From Burkholderiales bacterium (GTDB lineage: Bacteria > Pseudomonadota > Gammaproteobacteria > Burkholderiales > SG8-39): a stretch of DNA of 5,708 nucleotides. The notes below the pieces were generated by a model. That model was given only the letters and a program-made list of their open reading frames with translations, made no database searches and was not told where the DNA came from. This document shows positions 1 through 5,180 of the stretch, piece by piece. Position 1 is the first letter of the stretch, and each line of letters opens with the position of its first letter. Both the position numbers and the translations under genes were made by a program. The stretch is taken from NCBI GenBank assembly GCA_005777205.1, contig SXNB01000126.1:1-5708 (forward strand), in the 5' to 3' direction.

Positions 1-855
1 GAAGTTCATGCCGTAGATGCCGGCGATCATGGTGGGCACCGCCACCAGCGCGGCGTAGGCGGCAAAGCGCTTGGTCACCTCGCTCTCGCCGATCTGCACC
101 ATCGCCAGGTTCATCTGCGTCGCGCTGTTCGCGGTCTCCCGCAGGGAGTCGATCGACTGGTTCAGGCGCAGCAGGTGGTCGTAGACGTCGCGGAAGTATT
201 CGCCCAGGCCGGCGCACATCTGCGGCACGCGCCCGCCGTAGAGCTTGCTCGAGGCCTCCAGCAGCGGGCCGGCAGCGTGCTTCACCGTCATCAGCTTCTG
301 CTTAACGTAATACATGGACTCGATGTTGTCGCGCGGTGACTTGCCCGAGAAAATGCGTTCCTCGAGAGACTCCAGTTCGGTCTCGATGGCGTTCAGCACC
401 GGGAAGTAGCGGTCCACCACCGCGTCCATGAGCGCGTACAGCACGTAGCCCGAGCCGTGCTTGAGCAGCTCGGGTTCGCGCTCGCAGCGCGCGCGCACCC
501 CGAGGAAGCCCTGCTCGGTGCGGTTGCGCACGGACAGCACGAAGTTCGGGCCGGTGAAGATGTTTACTTCGCCGACATGGATCTCGTCGCCGGCAAGCTC
601 CAGCACATGGAGCACGGCGAACAGTTCGTCGCCGTACTCCTCCAGCTTGGGCCGTTGGTGGCCGTGGCGCGCGTCCTCCACCGCGAGCTCGTGCAGGCCG
701 AACTGGCGCTGCATCTCCAGCAGATCCTCGTCGGTGGAGTCGCGCAGCGCCACCCACACGAAGCAGCCGGGCTTAGCCAGGTAGTCGCGGATTTCGCCTT
801 GCGCGATGTCCGCAAGCTTCTGGCCGTTCTGGTAGGCGACGCAGTTGACGAGCAT
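1..855 (-). CDS. corA: CorA-family magnesium/divalent cation channel, C-terminus cut by window edge
   Basis: CorA proteins are pentameric inner-membrane channels that take up Mg2+ (also Co2+ and Ni2+). The frame reads from an ATG at 855-853 (reverse strand) to the window edge with no stop, giving 285 residues. A long acidic N-terminal cytoplasmic domain is followed by a helical stalk (about residues 140-260; for example the stretch beginning YFPVLNAIETELESLEERIF). The first transmembrane segment (about 262-281) then runs into the family signature YGMNF, whose Gly-Met-Asn is at 282-284. The second transmembrane helix and the short C-terminal tail lie outside the window. No other in-frame ATG lies close upstream; a weak Shine-Dalgarno-like CAGGT sits about 10 bases before the start. 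The gene is divergent from the Nudix gene, with a gap of only 42 bases. Family assignment is firm from the GMN signature and domain order; the exact ion specificity is not readable from the sequence. Confidence 0.93.
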   Translation of the reverse strand, partial: MLVNCVAYQNGQKLADIAQGEIRDYLAKPGCFVWVALRDSTDEDLLEMQRQFGLHELAVEDARHGHQRPKLEEYGDELFAVLHVLELAGDEIHVGEVNIFTGPNFVLSVRNRTEQGFLGVRARCEREPELLKHGSGYVLYALMDAVVDRYFPVLNAIETELESLEERIFSGKSPRDNIESMYYVKQKLMTVKHAAGPLLEASSKLYGGRVPQMCAGLGEYFRDVYDHLLRLNQSIDSLRETANSATQMNLAMVQIGESEVTKRFAAYAALVAVPTMIAGIYGMNF

Positions 856-883
856 GTATGATGATACCTGCGTGTGGCTGGAA

Positions 884-889
884 CATAAT
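884..889 (+). promoter_or_regulatory. Candidate -10 box in the corA/Nudix divergent gap
   Basis: CATAAT (one mismatch to TATAAT) lies 8 bases before the GTG start at 898. There is no Shine-Dalgarno-like purine run between them, and no good -35 at 16-18 bases. The 42-base gap must hold the start signals of both divergent genes. On the opposite strand the same spot reads as a weaker AT-rich box about 26 bases from the corA start. This is a position-based guess. Confidence 0.3.
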
Positions 890-897
890 GCGCCACC

Positions 898-1413
898 GTG
901 AGTGACGACCCCCAGCCAGCCGCGCCCCAGCCCCGCGTTCCCGCGCAGACCCGCGACACGGCCACCGTCGTGCTGCTGCGCGACGGGCTACGGGGCCTGG
1001 AGACCTACCTGGTCAAGCGCAGCCGGACCGTGGACTTCATGGCGGGCGCCCACGTCTTTCCCGGCGGTCGCTTGGACAAGGCCGACAGTTTGGCCGTGGC
1101 CTGCGCGCTGCTTTCGGCGGACACCTTGGCGCTGCGGCAGCGCCTCGCGGAAGACCTGCCGGCGATGCACCTCGCGCCCGCCACCGCCAAGAGCCTCGAC
1201 ATGCTGGCGGGCCACGCCGACGTCGACACGGCGCTGGCCGGCGCGACGGCGCGGACTCCGCCAATCGTGGAGCCCAAGGTGTGGAACGAGGCCGGCCGCG
1301 CTTTCATTTCCCTTCCGGGCGACCCGCGCCATGCGCTGCCCGACATGCTGGGCGGAACGATCCGGCGCATCCAGTTGGAGGCTGGGCGATACCGGACGGT
1401 CCCAGCGGCATAA
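898..1413 (+). CDS. Nudix-family protein lacking the Nudix box (apparent internal deletion)
   Basis: The open frame from GTG 898 to TAA 1411-1413 gives 171 residues. Its N-terminal part matches the long Nudix hydrolases of NUDT19/COG0494 type: TATVVLLRDG (21-30), then ETYLVKRSRTVDFMAGAHVF and PGGRLDKAD (about 35-63). Its C-terminal part also looks like the end of that subfamily: LAPATAKSLDMLAGHADVD (92-110), then TPPIVEPKVW, SLPGDPRH and GTIRRIQLEAGR. The catalytic Nudix box between them (the REUXEE helix that binds Mg2+) is absent, as is most of the core. Family members are, from memory, about 240-290 residues, so roughly 100 appear to be missing, with the join near residues 88-93 (about 1160-1176). 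The frame is kept. Hydrolase activity is therefore unlikely, and this may be a pseudogene that happens to stay open. It ends 37 bases before the aminotransferase and could be co-transcribed with it. Family placement is fairly sure; the deletion is inferred from recalled relatives. Confidence 0.7.
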   Translation: MSDDPQPAAPQPRVPAQTRDTATVVLLRDGLRGLETYLVKRSRTVDFMAGAHVFPGGRLDKADSLAVACALLSADTLALRQRLAEDLPAMHLAPATAKSLDMLAGHADVDTALAGATARTPPIVEPKVWNEAGRAFISLPGDPRHALPDMLGGTIRRIQLEAGRYRTVPAA

Positions 1414-1450
1414 TTACGCCTTGTCGACCCGCTCCCCGTCACGGAATCCA

Positions 1451-2677
1451 ATGCCTGCCGCCACTCCCTCCCTCAGCCAGCGCGCGCAATCCCTCGGCAC
1501 TGAAAACGCCTTCGTGGTCCTGGCCGAGGTCAACGACCTCGCCCGCCAGGGCAAGGACATCATCAGCTTCTGCATCGGCCAGCCAGACTTCCCGGCGCCG
1601 CTGCACGTGCAGGAAGCGGGCATCAAGGCCATCCGCGAGGGCAAGCACGGCTACACGCCCTCGGCCGGCATCGACCCTTTGCGTGAGGCGGCGGCGAAGT
1701 ACATGGCCGGGATGCGCGGCGGCCTGCCGATCCGGCCGCAGGACGTGGTCGTCGGCGCGGGCGCCAAGCCTTTCATCGCCTACGCCATTCTCTCCACCAC
1801 CGACCACGGCGCCGGCGACGAGGTGATCTACCCGAACCCGGGTTTCCCGATCTACGAGTCGCAAATCATCGCCTGCGGCGTGAAGCCGGTGCCGGTGCAA
1901 TTGCGCGAGGAGCGCGACTTTGCCTTCGACCCGGCGGAGCTTGAGCGCCTGATCACGCCGAAGACGAAGCTGCTCATCCTCAACACGCCGCACAACCCCA
2001 CCGGCGGGATCCTGGGACGTAAGGCGCTGGAGGCGATCGCCGCGATCCTGCGCAAGCATCCGCAGGTCTGGATCTACGCCGACGAGATCTATTCGCGCCT
2101 GTGCTACACCGAGTCGTTTTTCTCCATCGCGCAGCTGCCCGGGATGTACGAGCGCACTATCATTTCCGATGGGGCCTCAAAGACCTGGGCCATGACCGGC
2201 TGGCGCATCGGCTTCGCCTCCAACCCGGAGCTGGCGCCGGTGCTGACGCGCTGGATCACCAATACCGATTCCTGTGCTTCGCAGATCTCGCAGTGGGCGG
2301 CGGTGGAGGCCATCAACGGGCCGCAGGACGCGGCCGAGATGATGAAGCAGAGCTTCCTCGAGCGGCGCGACCTCATCGTTGGACTGCTGAACAAGGTGCA
2401 GGGCGTGACCTGCCGCGTGCCGGGAGGTGCGTTCTACGTCTGGCCCAACGTCACCGAAGCGTGCCGCCTGGTCGGCGCCGCGGATTCGGAGGTGTTCAGG
2501 AAGCGCCTGCTGCACGAGGCTGGCGTCGCGGTGCTGGCCGATATCCACTTCGGCGCCCGGGTGGCGGGGGACGGCCAGCACGTGCGCTTTTCGTATGCCG
2601 CCTCGCGCGAGGCGCTCGAAAAGGGCGTGGCGCGCATGGCCGAGTTCATCCGGGCGAATACCCAGAAACCCGCATGA
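1451..2677 (+). CDS. Class I PLP-dependent aminotransferase (aspartate/alanine aminotransferase-like)
   Basis: This 408-residue cytoplasmic enzyme of fold type I transfers amino groups between an amino acid and a 2-oxo acid using pyridoxal phosphate. Visible landmarks, in order: FCIGQPDFPAP (40-50), YTPSAGIDPLREA (68-80), the cofactor-phosphate loop around GAGAKP (102-107), NTPHNPTGG with the PLP-contacting Asn182, YADEIYSRL with Asp211 and Tyr214, SDGASKTWAMTGWRIGF with the Schiff-base Lys244 and Arg252, and the C-terminal HVRFSYA, whose Arg379 should bind the substrate carboxylate. Length and motifs fit an intact subgroup I enzyme. The frame stays open upstream to about 902, but that stretch overlaps the Nudix gene, is Arg/Pro/Ser-rich and has no family similarity, so ATG 1451 is chosen; the recognisable family N-terminus (SQRAQSLGTENAFVVLAEVN) starts just after it. 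Only a weak GGAA precedes the start. A CATAAT at 1409-1414 is a weak promoter candidate. The gene overlaps nudJ by ATGA. Substrate is undetermined. Confidence 0.93.
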   Translation: MPAATPSLSQRAQSLGTENAFVVLAEVNDLARQGKDIISFCIGQPDFPAPLHVQEAGIKAIREGKHGYTPSAGIDPLREAAAKYMAGMRGGLPIRPQDVVVGAGAKPFIAYAILSTTDHGAGDEVIYPNPGFPIYESQIIACGVKPVPVQLREERDFAFDPAELERLITPKTKLLILNTPHNPTGGILGRKALEAIAAILRKHPQVWIYADEIYSRLCYTESFFSIAQLPGMYERTIISDGASKTWAMTGWRIGFASNPELAPVLTRWITNTDSCASQISQWAAVEAINGPQDAAEMMKQSFLERRDLIVGLLNKVQGVTCRVPGGAFYVWPNVTEACRLVGAADSEVFRKRLLHEAGVAVLADIHFGARVAGDGQHVRFSYAASREALEKGVARMAEFIRANTQKPA

Positions 2678-3129
2678 CGGCCTTGTGGCGGCCGAGCGCC
2701 ACGGTCGCGGCGGTGATCGAACACGGCGGACGATTCCTCTTTGTCGAGGAAATGCAGGATGGCCGGCGTGTTCTCAACCAGCCTGCCGGTCACCTGGATC
2801 CTGGCGAAACGCTGCTGCAGGCCGTCGTGCGCGAAGTGCTTGAGGAAACTGCGCACCACTTCGAGCCCACGGCGATAGTGGGCATCTACCGTTGGAAGTA
2901 CGAACCCGAGGATGTCACCTTCCTGCGCTTTTGCTTCAGTGGCCGCATCCTGGGCGTGGAGGCGGGGCGCAAGCTGGACAAGGAGATCGTCGACCTGCGC
3001 TGGCTGACCCTTGCCGAGTTGCGGGCGCGGCACCCCATGCACCGCTCGCCGCTGGTGCAGCAGTGCGTGGAGGACTACCTCGCGGGGCGGCGCTTCCCGC
3101 TTGAGCTGCTGTCGGCCACCCATGCCTGA
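2674..3129 (+). CDS. nudJ: Nudix phosphohydrolase NudJ-like
   Basis: This 151-residue protein is close to the length of E. coli NudJ (about 153), which hydrolyses nucleoside di- and triphosphates and hydroxymethylpyrimidine pyrophosphate (a thiamine intermediate). The Nudix box runs from Gly39 to about residue 61: GHLDPGETLLQ, then AVVREVLEETA, giving G-x5-E-x7-RE-x2-EE with metal-binding Glu54, Glu57 and Glu58. The usual Gly after EEx is Ala60 here, a mild departure. Further family landmarks are VAAVIEHGGRFLFVEE (11-26) and NQPAGH before the box, and YRWKYEPEDVTFLRFCFSG after it. The start ATG overlaps the aminotransferase stop (ATGA), suggesting translational coupling; no clear Shine-Dalgarno is seen. 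It is followed after 2 bases by mnmA, the same neighbour as in E. coli, which strengthens the assignment. In-cell substrate is not determined by sequence. Confidence 0.9.
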   Translation: MTALWRPSATVAAVIEHGGRFLFVEEMQDGRRVLNQPAGHLDPGETLLQAVVREVLEETAHHFEPTAIVGIYRWKYEPEDVTFLRFCFSGRILGVEAGRKLDKEIVDLRWLTLAELRARHPMHRSPLVQQCVEDYLAGRRFPLELLSATHA

Positions 3130-3131
3130 CC

Positions 3132-4205
3132 ATGGCTGAGCGGATTGTCGTCGGCTTGTCGGGCGGGGTGGATTCCGCGGTTGCTGCGCTGCTGCTGAAG
3201 CGCGCGGGGCACGACGTTGTCGGCCTGTTCATGAAGAACTGGGAAGACGACGACAACGATGAGTACTGCTCGACCCGGCAGGACCTGATCGATGCCGCGG
3301 CGGTGGCCGACGTCATCGGCATCGAGCTGGAGGCGGTGAACTTCGCCGCCGAGTACAAGGACCGCGTGTTCGCCGAGTTCCTGCGCGAGTACCAGGCCGG
3401 GCGCACGCCCAACCCGGACGTGCTTTGCAACGCCGAGATCAAGTTCAAGGCGTTCCTCGACCACGCCCTGCGCTTGGGCGCGGCGCGCATCGCCACCGGG
3501 CACTACGCGCAACTGGACGAGCGCGACGGCAAAGTGCGGCTGTTGCGCGGCGCGGACGCCAGCAAGGACCAAAGCTACTTCCTGCACCGCCTGACCCAGG
3601 CCCAGCTGGTTCGCACAATGTTACCGATCGGTAACATTCTGAAGCGCGAGGTACGGCGTATCGCCGCCGAGGCGGGCCTGCCCAACCACGCCAAGAAGGA
3701 TTCCACCGGCATCTGCTTCATTGGCGAGCGGCCGTTCCGCGAGTTCCTCAACCGCTACCTGCCGAAGGAACCGGGGCCGATCATGACCCCGCAGGGGATG
3801 CAGCTGGGCACGCACATCGGCCTGGCCTTCTACACCATCGGGCAGAGGAAGGGCATTGGCATTGGCGGCACCGCGGGCTCCGGCGGCGCGGCGTGGTACG
3901 TGGCGCAGAAGGACATGCGCGCCAACGCGCTCATCGTGGTGCAGGGGCACGACCACCCGTTGCTGCTGAGCAAGTCGCTGCAGGCGGCGGATGCGAGTTG
4001 GATTTCCGGGGAGGCGCCGGCCGAGGGCGCCCGGTACACCGCAAAGTCGCGCTACCGGCAGGCGGATTCGGCATGCACCGTCACGCGCTTGGGGAACGGG
4101 GATCTGTCGGTGGACTTCCACCAATCGCACTGGGCGGTGACCCCGGGGCAGTCGGTGGTGCTCTACAACGGCGCCGCCTGCCTGGGCGGCGCGGTGATCA
4201 CTTGA
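3132..4205 (+). CDS. mnmA: tRNA-specific 2-thiouridylase MnmA
   Basis: MnmA adenylates and then thiolates uridine 34 in the anticodons of tRNA-Lys, tRNA-Glu and tRNA-Gln, taking sulfur from a persulfide relay that starts at a cysteine desulfurase. The protein has 357 residues, full length for the family. The ATP PP-loop SGGVDS is at 10-15. FMKNWEDDD (33-41) is a family signature. The catalytic cysteines are Cys99 (in NPDVLCNAEIKF) and Cys195 (in DSTGICFIGERPF), equivalent to E. coli Cys102 and Cys199. ATGHYAQ (121-127) and KDQSYFL (145-151) contact the nucleotide and tRNA in relatives. The C-terminal beta-barrel ends with the typical AVTPGQSVVLYNGAACLGG. The start is 2 bases after the nudJ stop with no evident Shine-Dalgarno, so re-initiation by nudJ ribosomes is likely. 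An upstream ATG at 3122 closes after five codons. Around residues 162-170 the sequence TMLPIGNIL departs from the usual FPxGEL-type stretch; the DNA there is a perfect palindrome. Confidence 0.97.
   Translation: MAERIVVGLSGGVDSAVAALLLKRAGHDVVGLFMKNWEDDDNDEYCSTRQDLIDAAAVADVIGIELEAVNFAAEYKDRVFAEFLREYQAGRTPNPDVLCNAEIKFKAFLDHALRLGAARIATGHYAQLDERDGKVRLLRGADASKDQSYFLHRLTQAQLVRTMLPIGNILKREVRRIAAEAGLPNHAKKDSTGICFIGERPFREFLNRYLPKEPGPIMTPQGMQLGTHIGLAFYTIGQRKGIGIGGTAGSGGAAWYVAQKDMRANALIVVQGHDHPLLLSKSLQAADASWISGEAPAEGARYTAKSRYRQADSACTVTRLGNGDLSVDFHQSHWAVTPGQSVVLYNGAACLGGAVIT
3617..3638. repeat. Perfect 22-bp palindrome inside mnmA
   Basis: The left half AATGTTACCGA (3617-3627) is followed directly by its exact reverse complement (3628-3638), with no spacer. 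The next outward pair (C3616, C3639) does not match. It lies in frame within mnmA, covering codons for about M163-I169 and including the rare-looking Leu codon TTA. A perfect 22-bp dyad is unexpected by chance: roughly 5700/4^11, near 0.001 for this window. It has the form of a binding site for a dimeric regulator (LacI/GntR-like or parS-like), but no partner is evident here and function is unknown. Confidence 0.85.
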
Positions 4206-4241
4206 AAAACGGGGGTCTGTCCCTGATTTATTTCGGGACGG
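4206..4241. repeat. REP-like element / hairpin between convergent mnmA and GST
   Basis: Right after the mnmA stop comes AAAAC, then GGGGGTCTGTCCCTGATTTA. This resembles a short sequence I recall as dispersed in many proteobacterial genomes (reverse strand ATCAGGGACAGACCCCGTTTT); that is memory, not a search. It can fold: CTGTCCC (4217-4223) pairs with GGGACGG (4235-4241) over an 11-base loop, with one G-U pair. The right arm lies in the last GST codons, and the loop holds the GST stop. There is no U-run on either side of the kind expected for a strong intrinsic terminator, so a terminator role for the two convergent genes is only possible. Confidence 0.4.
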
Positions 4242-4836
4242 TCTCGGCGAAGGTCGGGCGCTCCATCAGCTTGTCGTAGAGCTTGACCAGGTTGGCGTAG
4301 CGGCCGCGCCATTCGAAGCCGCCAGGCTTGCGGAATTCCACCCAGCCCAGGCATGCCCCCACGGCGATGTCGGCGAGCGAATAACGGTCGCCGTGGCACC
4401 AGGCCCTGTCTCCCAGGTCGGCCGCCATTTGCGACAGCCCGCGCTCCAGCTTGCCCGTCTGCTTGGCGGCCCAGTCCGTGCTCTGCAGGTTCTTCGGGCG
4501 CAGGCCCTCGTAGCGGATCAGCAGGCCCGCGTCCAGGGTTCCGTCCGCCAGCGCTTCCCAGCGGCGCACCGCGACGCGGTCGCGGTTGTCGTCCGGGATC
4601 AGGCGCGAGATGGGCGAGACGCCATCGAGGAATTCCACGATGACGCGTGAATCGTAGAGGGTCGAGCCGTCGTCGAGGACCAGCGTGGGCACCTTGCCCA
4701 GCGGATTGAGGGCATTGACCGGGTTCTCGGACGGGTTGACGTCCACTGTCTCGAAGTCGCAGTCGATTTTCTTCTCCGCAAGCACGATGCTCACCTTGCG
4801 GGTGTAGGGGCTGAGTCTGGAACCGAGTAGTTTCAT
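4228..4836 (-). CDS. Glutathione S-transferase family protein, YibF-like
   Basis: This 202-residue cytosolic GST-fold protein matches E. coli YibF in length and pattern. The N-terminal thioredoxin-like domain (1-75) begins MKLLGSRLSPYTRKVSIVL, with Ser9 at the position where GSTs activate glutathione. NPLGKVPTLVLDDG follows, with the cis-proline at Pro50 that holds the glutathione backbone, then YDSRVIVEFLD with the Asp62-Ser63 pair for the gamma-glutamyl group. The helical domain carries EALADGTLDAGLL (94-106) and the buried N-capping motif YSLADIAVG (152-160, Asp156). The gene is convergent with mnmA (22 bases between stops) and starts 11 bases after a consensus TATAAT, with no Shine-Dalgarno between. 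Substrate is unknown; YibF-type proteins often show weak classical transferase activity. In my recollection a GST next to purB is common in Betaproteobacteria. Confidence 0.93.
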   Translation of the reverse strand: MKLLGSRLSPYTRKVSIVLAEKKIDCDFETVDVNPSENPVNALNPLGKVPTLVLDDGSTLYDSRVIVEFLDGVSPISRLIPDDNRDRVAVRRWEALADGTLDAGLLIRYEGLRPKNLQSTDWAAKQTGKLERGLSQMAADLGDRAWCHGDRYSLADIAVGACLGWVEFRKPGGFEWRGRYANLVKLYDKLMERPTFAETVPK

Positions 4837-4847
4837 GGCGTGGGCAG

Positions 4848-4875
4848 ATTATAGCGGTTGGAGCAGCCCCTCCAA
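4848..4875 (-). promoter_or_regulatory. Candidate promoter for the GST gene
   Basis: On the reverse strand TTGGAG (4875-4870) and a perfect TATAAT (4853-4848) are 16 bases apart. The -10 overlaps the TAA stop of the decayed UDG gene. The -35 matches only the first three consensus bases. Transcription would start near 4841, leaving a leader of about five bases before the GST ATG at 4836. Confidence 0.5.
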
Positions 4876-5166
4876 GCGCCGCCGCAGCGCAGGGACGACA
4901 AGTTTTGTGAACCAGGGGTTTTTGCGCATCCAGAGCCGGTTGCGAGGGCTCGGATAGGGCAGCGGGAAGTACTCTGGCAGGTATTCCGCGAAGGCGTGGA
5001 CCGTGTCGGCGAGGGTCTTCCCGCACCGCCGCCCGGGCGCCTGCCCGACGATGAGCAGCTGTGCCTGTGCGTCGACCAAGAATTCAGGGCGCGGCCCCAG
5101 CGGCAGGTGGGCCTCGCACAGGCGGCAGGCTTTTGCCGCTGAAATCAGCTTCTTGAGCCTGCGCCT
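4849..5166 (-). pseudogene. Uracil-DNA glycosylase family remnant, internally deleted and without a standard start codon
   Basis: The reverse strand has an open frame of 105 residues that joins the two ends of a UDG-superfamily protein (COG1573-like, about 190-200 residues from memory). The front half gives ACRLCEAHLPLGPRP and then LLIVGQAPGRR, the motif A region. It runs straight into CGKTLADTVHAFAEYLP, EYFPLPYPSPRN and LWMRKNPWF, then VVPALRRRLEGLL, the family C-terminus with motif B. The middle, including the usual GIPWDDPSG-type segment and the FYPG and GQY parts, is missing: about 90 residues, joined in frame near 5020-5035. Motif B reads YPSPRN where relatives have HPSPRN (Tyr codon at 4956-4954), so the motif-B histidine is also lost. 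An in-frame TAG at 5169-5167 lies just upstream, and no ATG or GTG start follows it before the conserved part; only CTG, ATT and TTG candidates exist. A short protein from the TTG at 5079 would lack motif A's approach strand. Non-functional by inference. Confidence 0.75.
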
Positions 5167-5167
5167 C

Positions 5168-5173
5168 TATAAT
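5168..5173 (+). promoter_or_regulatory. purB: Candidate -10 box of purB
   Basis: A perfect TATAAT ends 7 bases before the purB ATG, so the expected transcription start falls at or next to the A of the start codon. AGGA (5174-5177) lies between, only 3 bases from the ATG, too near for an ordinary Shine-Dalgarno. No convincing -35 is seen at 16-18 bases; TTGAGC at 5153-5158 is only 9 bases away. It overlaps the upstream edge of the decayed UDG frame. Confidence 0.45.
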
Positions 5174-5180
5174 AGGATCT

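Noticed and set aside
845..850. TTGACG as a -35 box for the first Nudix gene
   Set aside because: It is 33 bases from the CATAAT at 884 and has no -10 at the proper distance; it also lies inside the corA coding sequence.
902..1450. Long in-frame N-terminal extension of the aminotransferase (to 591 residues)
   Set aside because: The stretch is Arg/Pro/Ser/Trp-rich, typical of an off-frame reading of GC-rich DNA. It lies over the recognisable Nudix frame, and the aminotransferase family N-terminus begins just after ATG 1451.
3122..3139. ATG at 3122 as the mnmA start
   Set aside because: It is in another frame and reaches a TGA after five codons; ATG 3132 matches the family N-terminus.
3617..3638. 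Palindrome as an internal transcription terminator in mnmA
   Set aside because: There is no T-run after it, it has no natural loop, and it lies mid-gene where termination would destroy mnmA expression.
3617..3638. Palindrome as a canonical E. coli GntR operator
   Set aside because: The ATGTTA/TAACAT arms fit my memory of that operator, but the spacing between them is 8 bases rather than the recalled 4, and no gluconate genes or regulator are present.
4849..5079. A separate 76-residue small protein from the TTG at 5079
   Set aside because: The conserved UDG-like residues continue upstream of the TTG (ACRLCEAHLPLGPRP), so this is the tail of a broken larger gene, not a new small one.
5153..5158. 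TTGAGC as the -35 of purB
   Set aside because: It is only 9 bases from the TATAAT; the spacing is far too short for a sigma-70 promoter.
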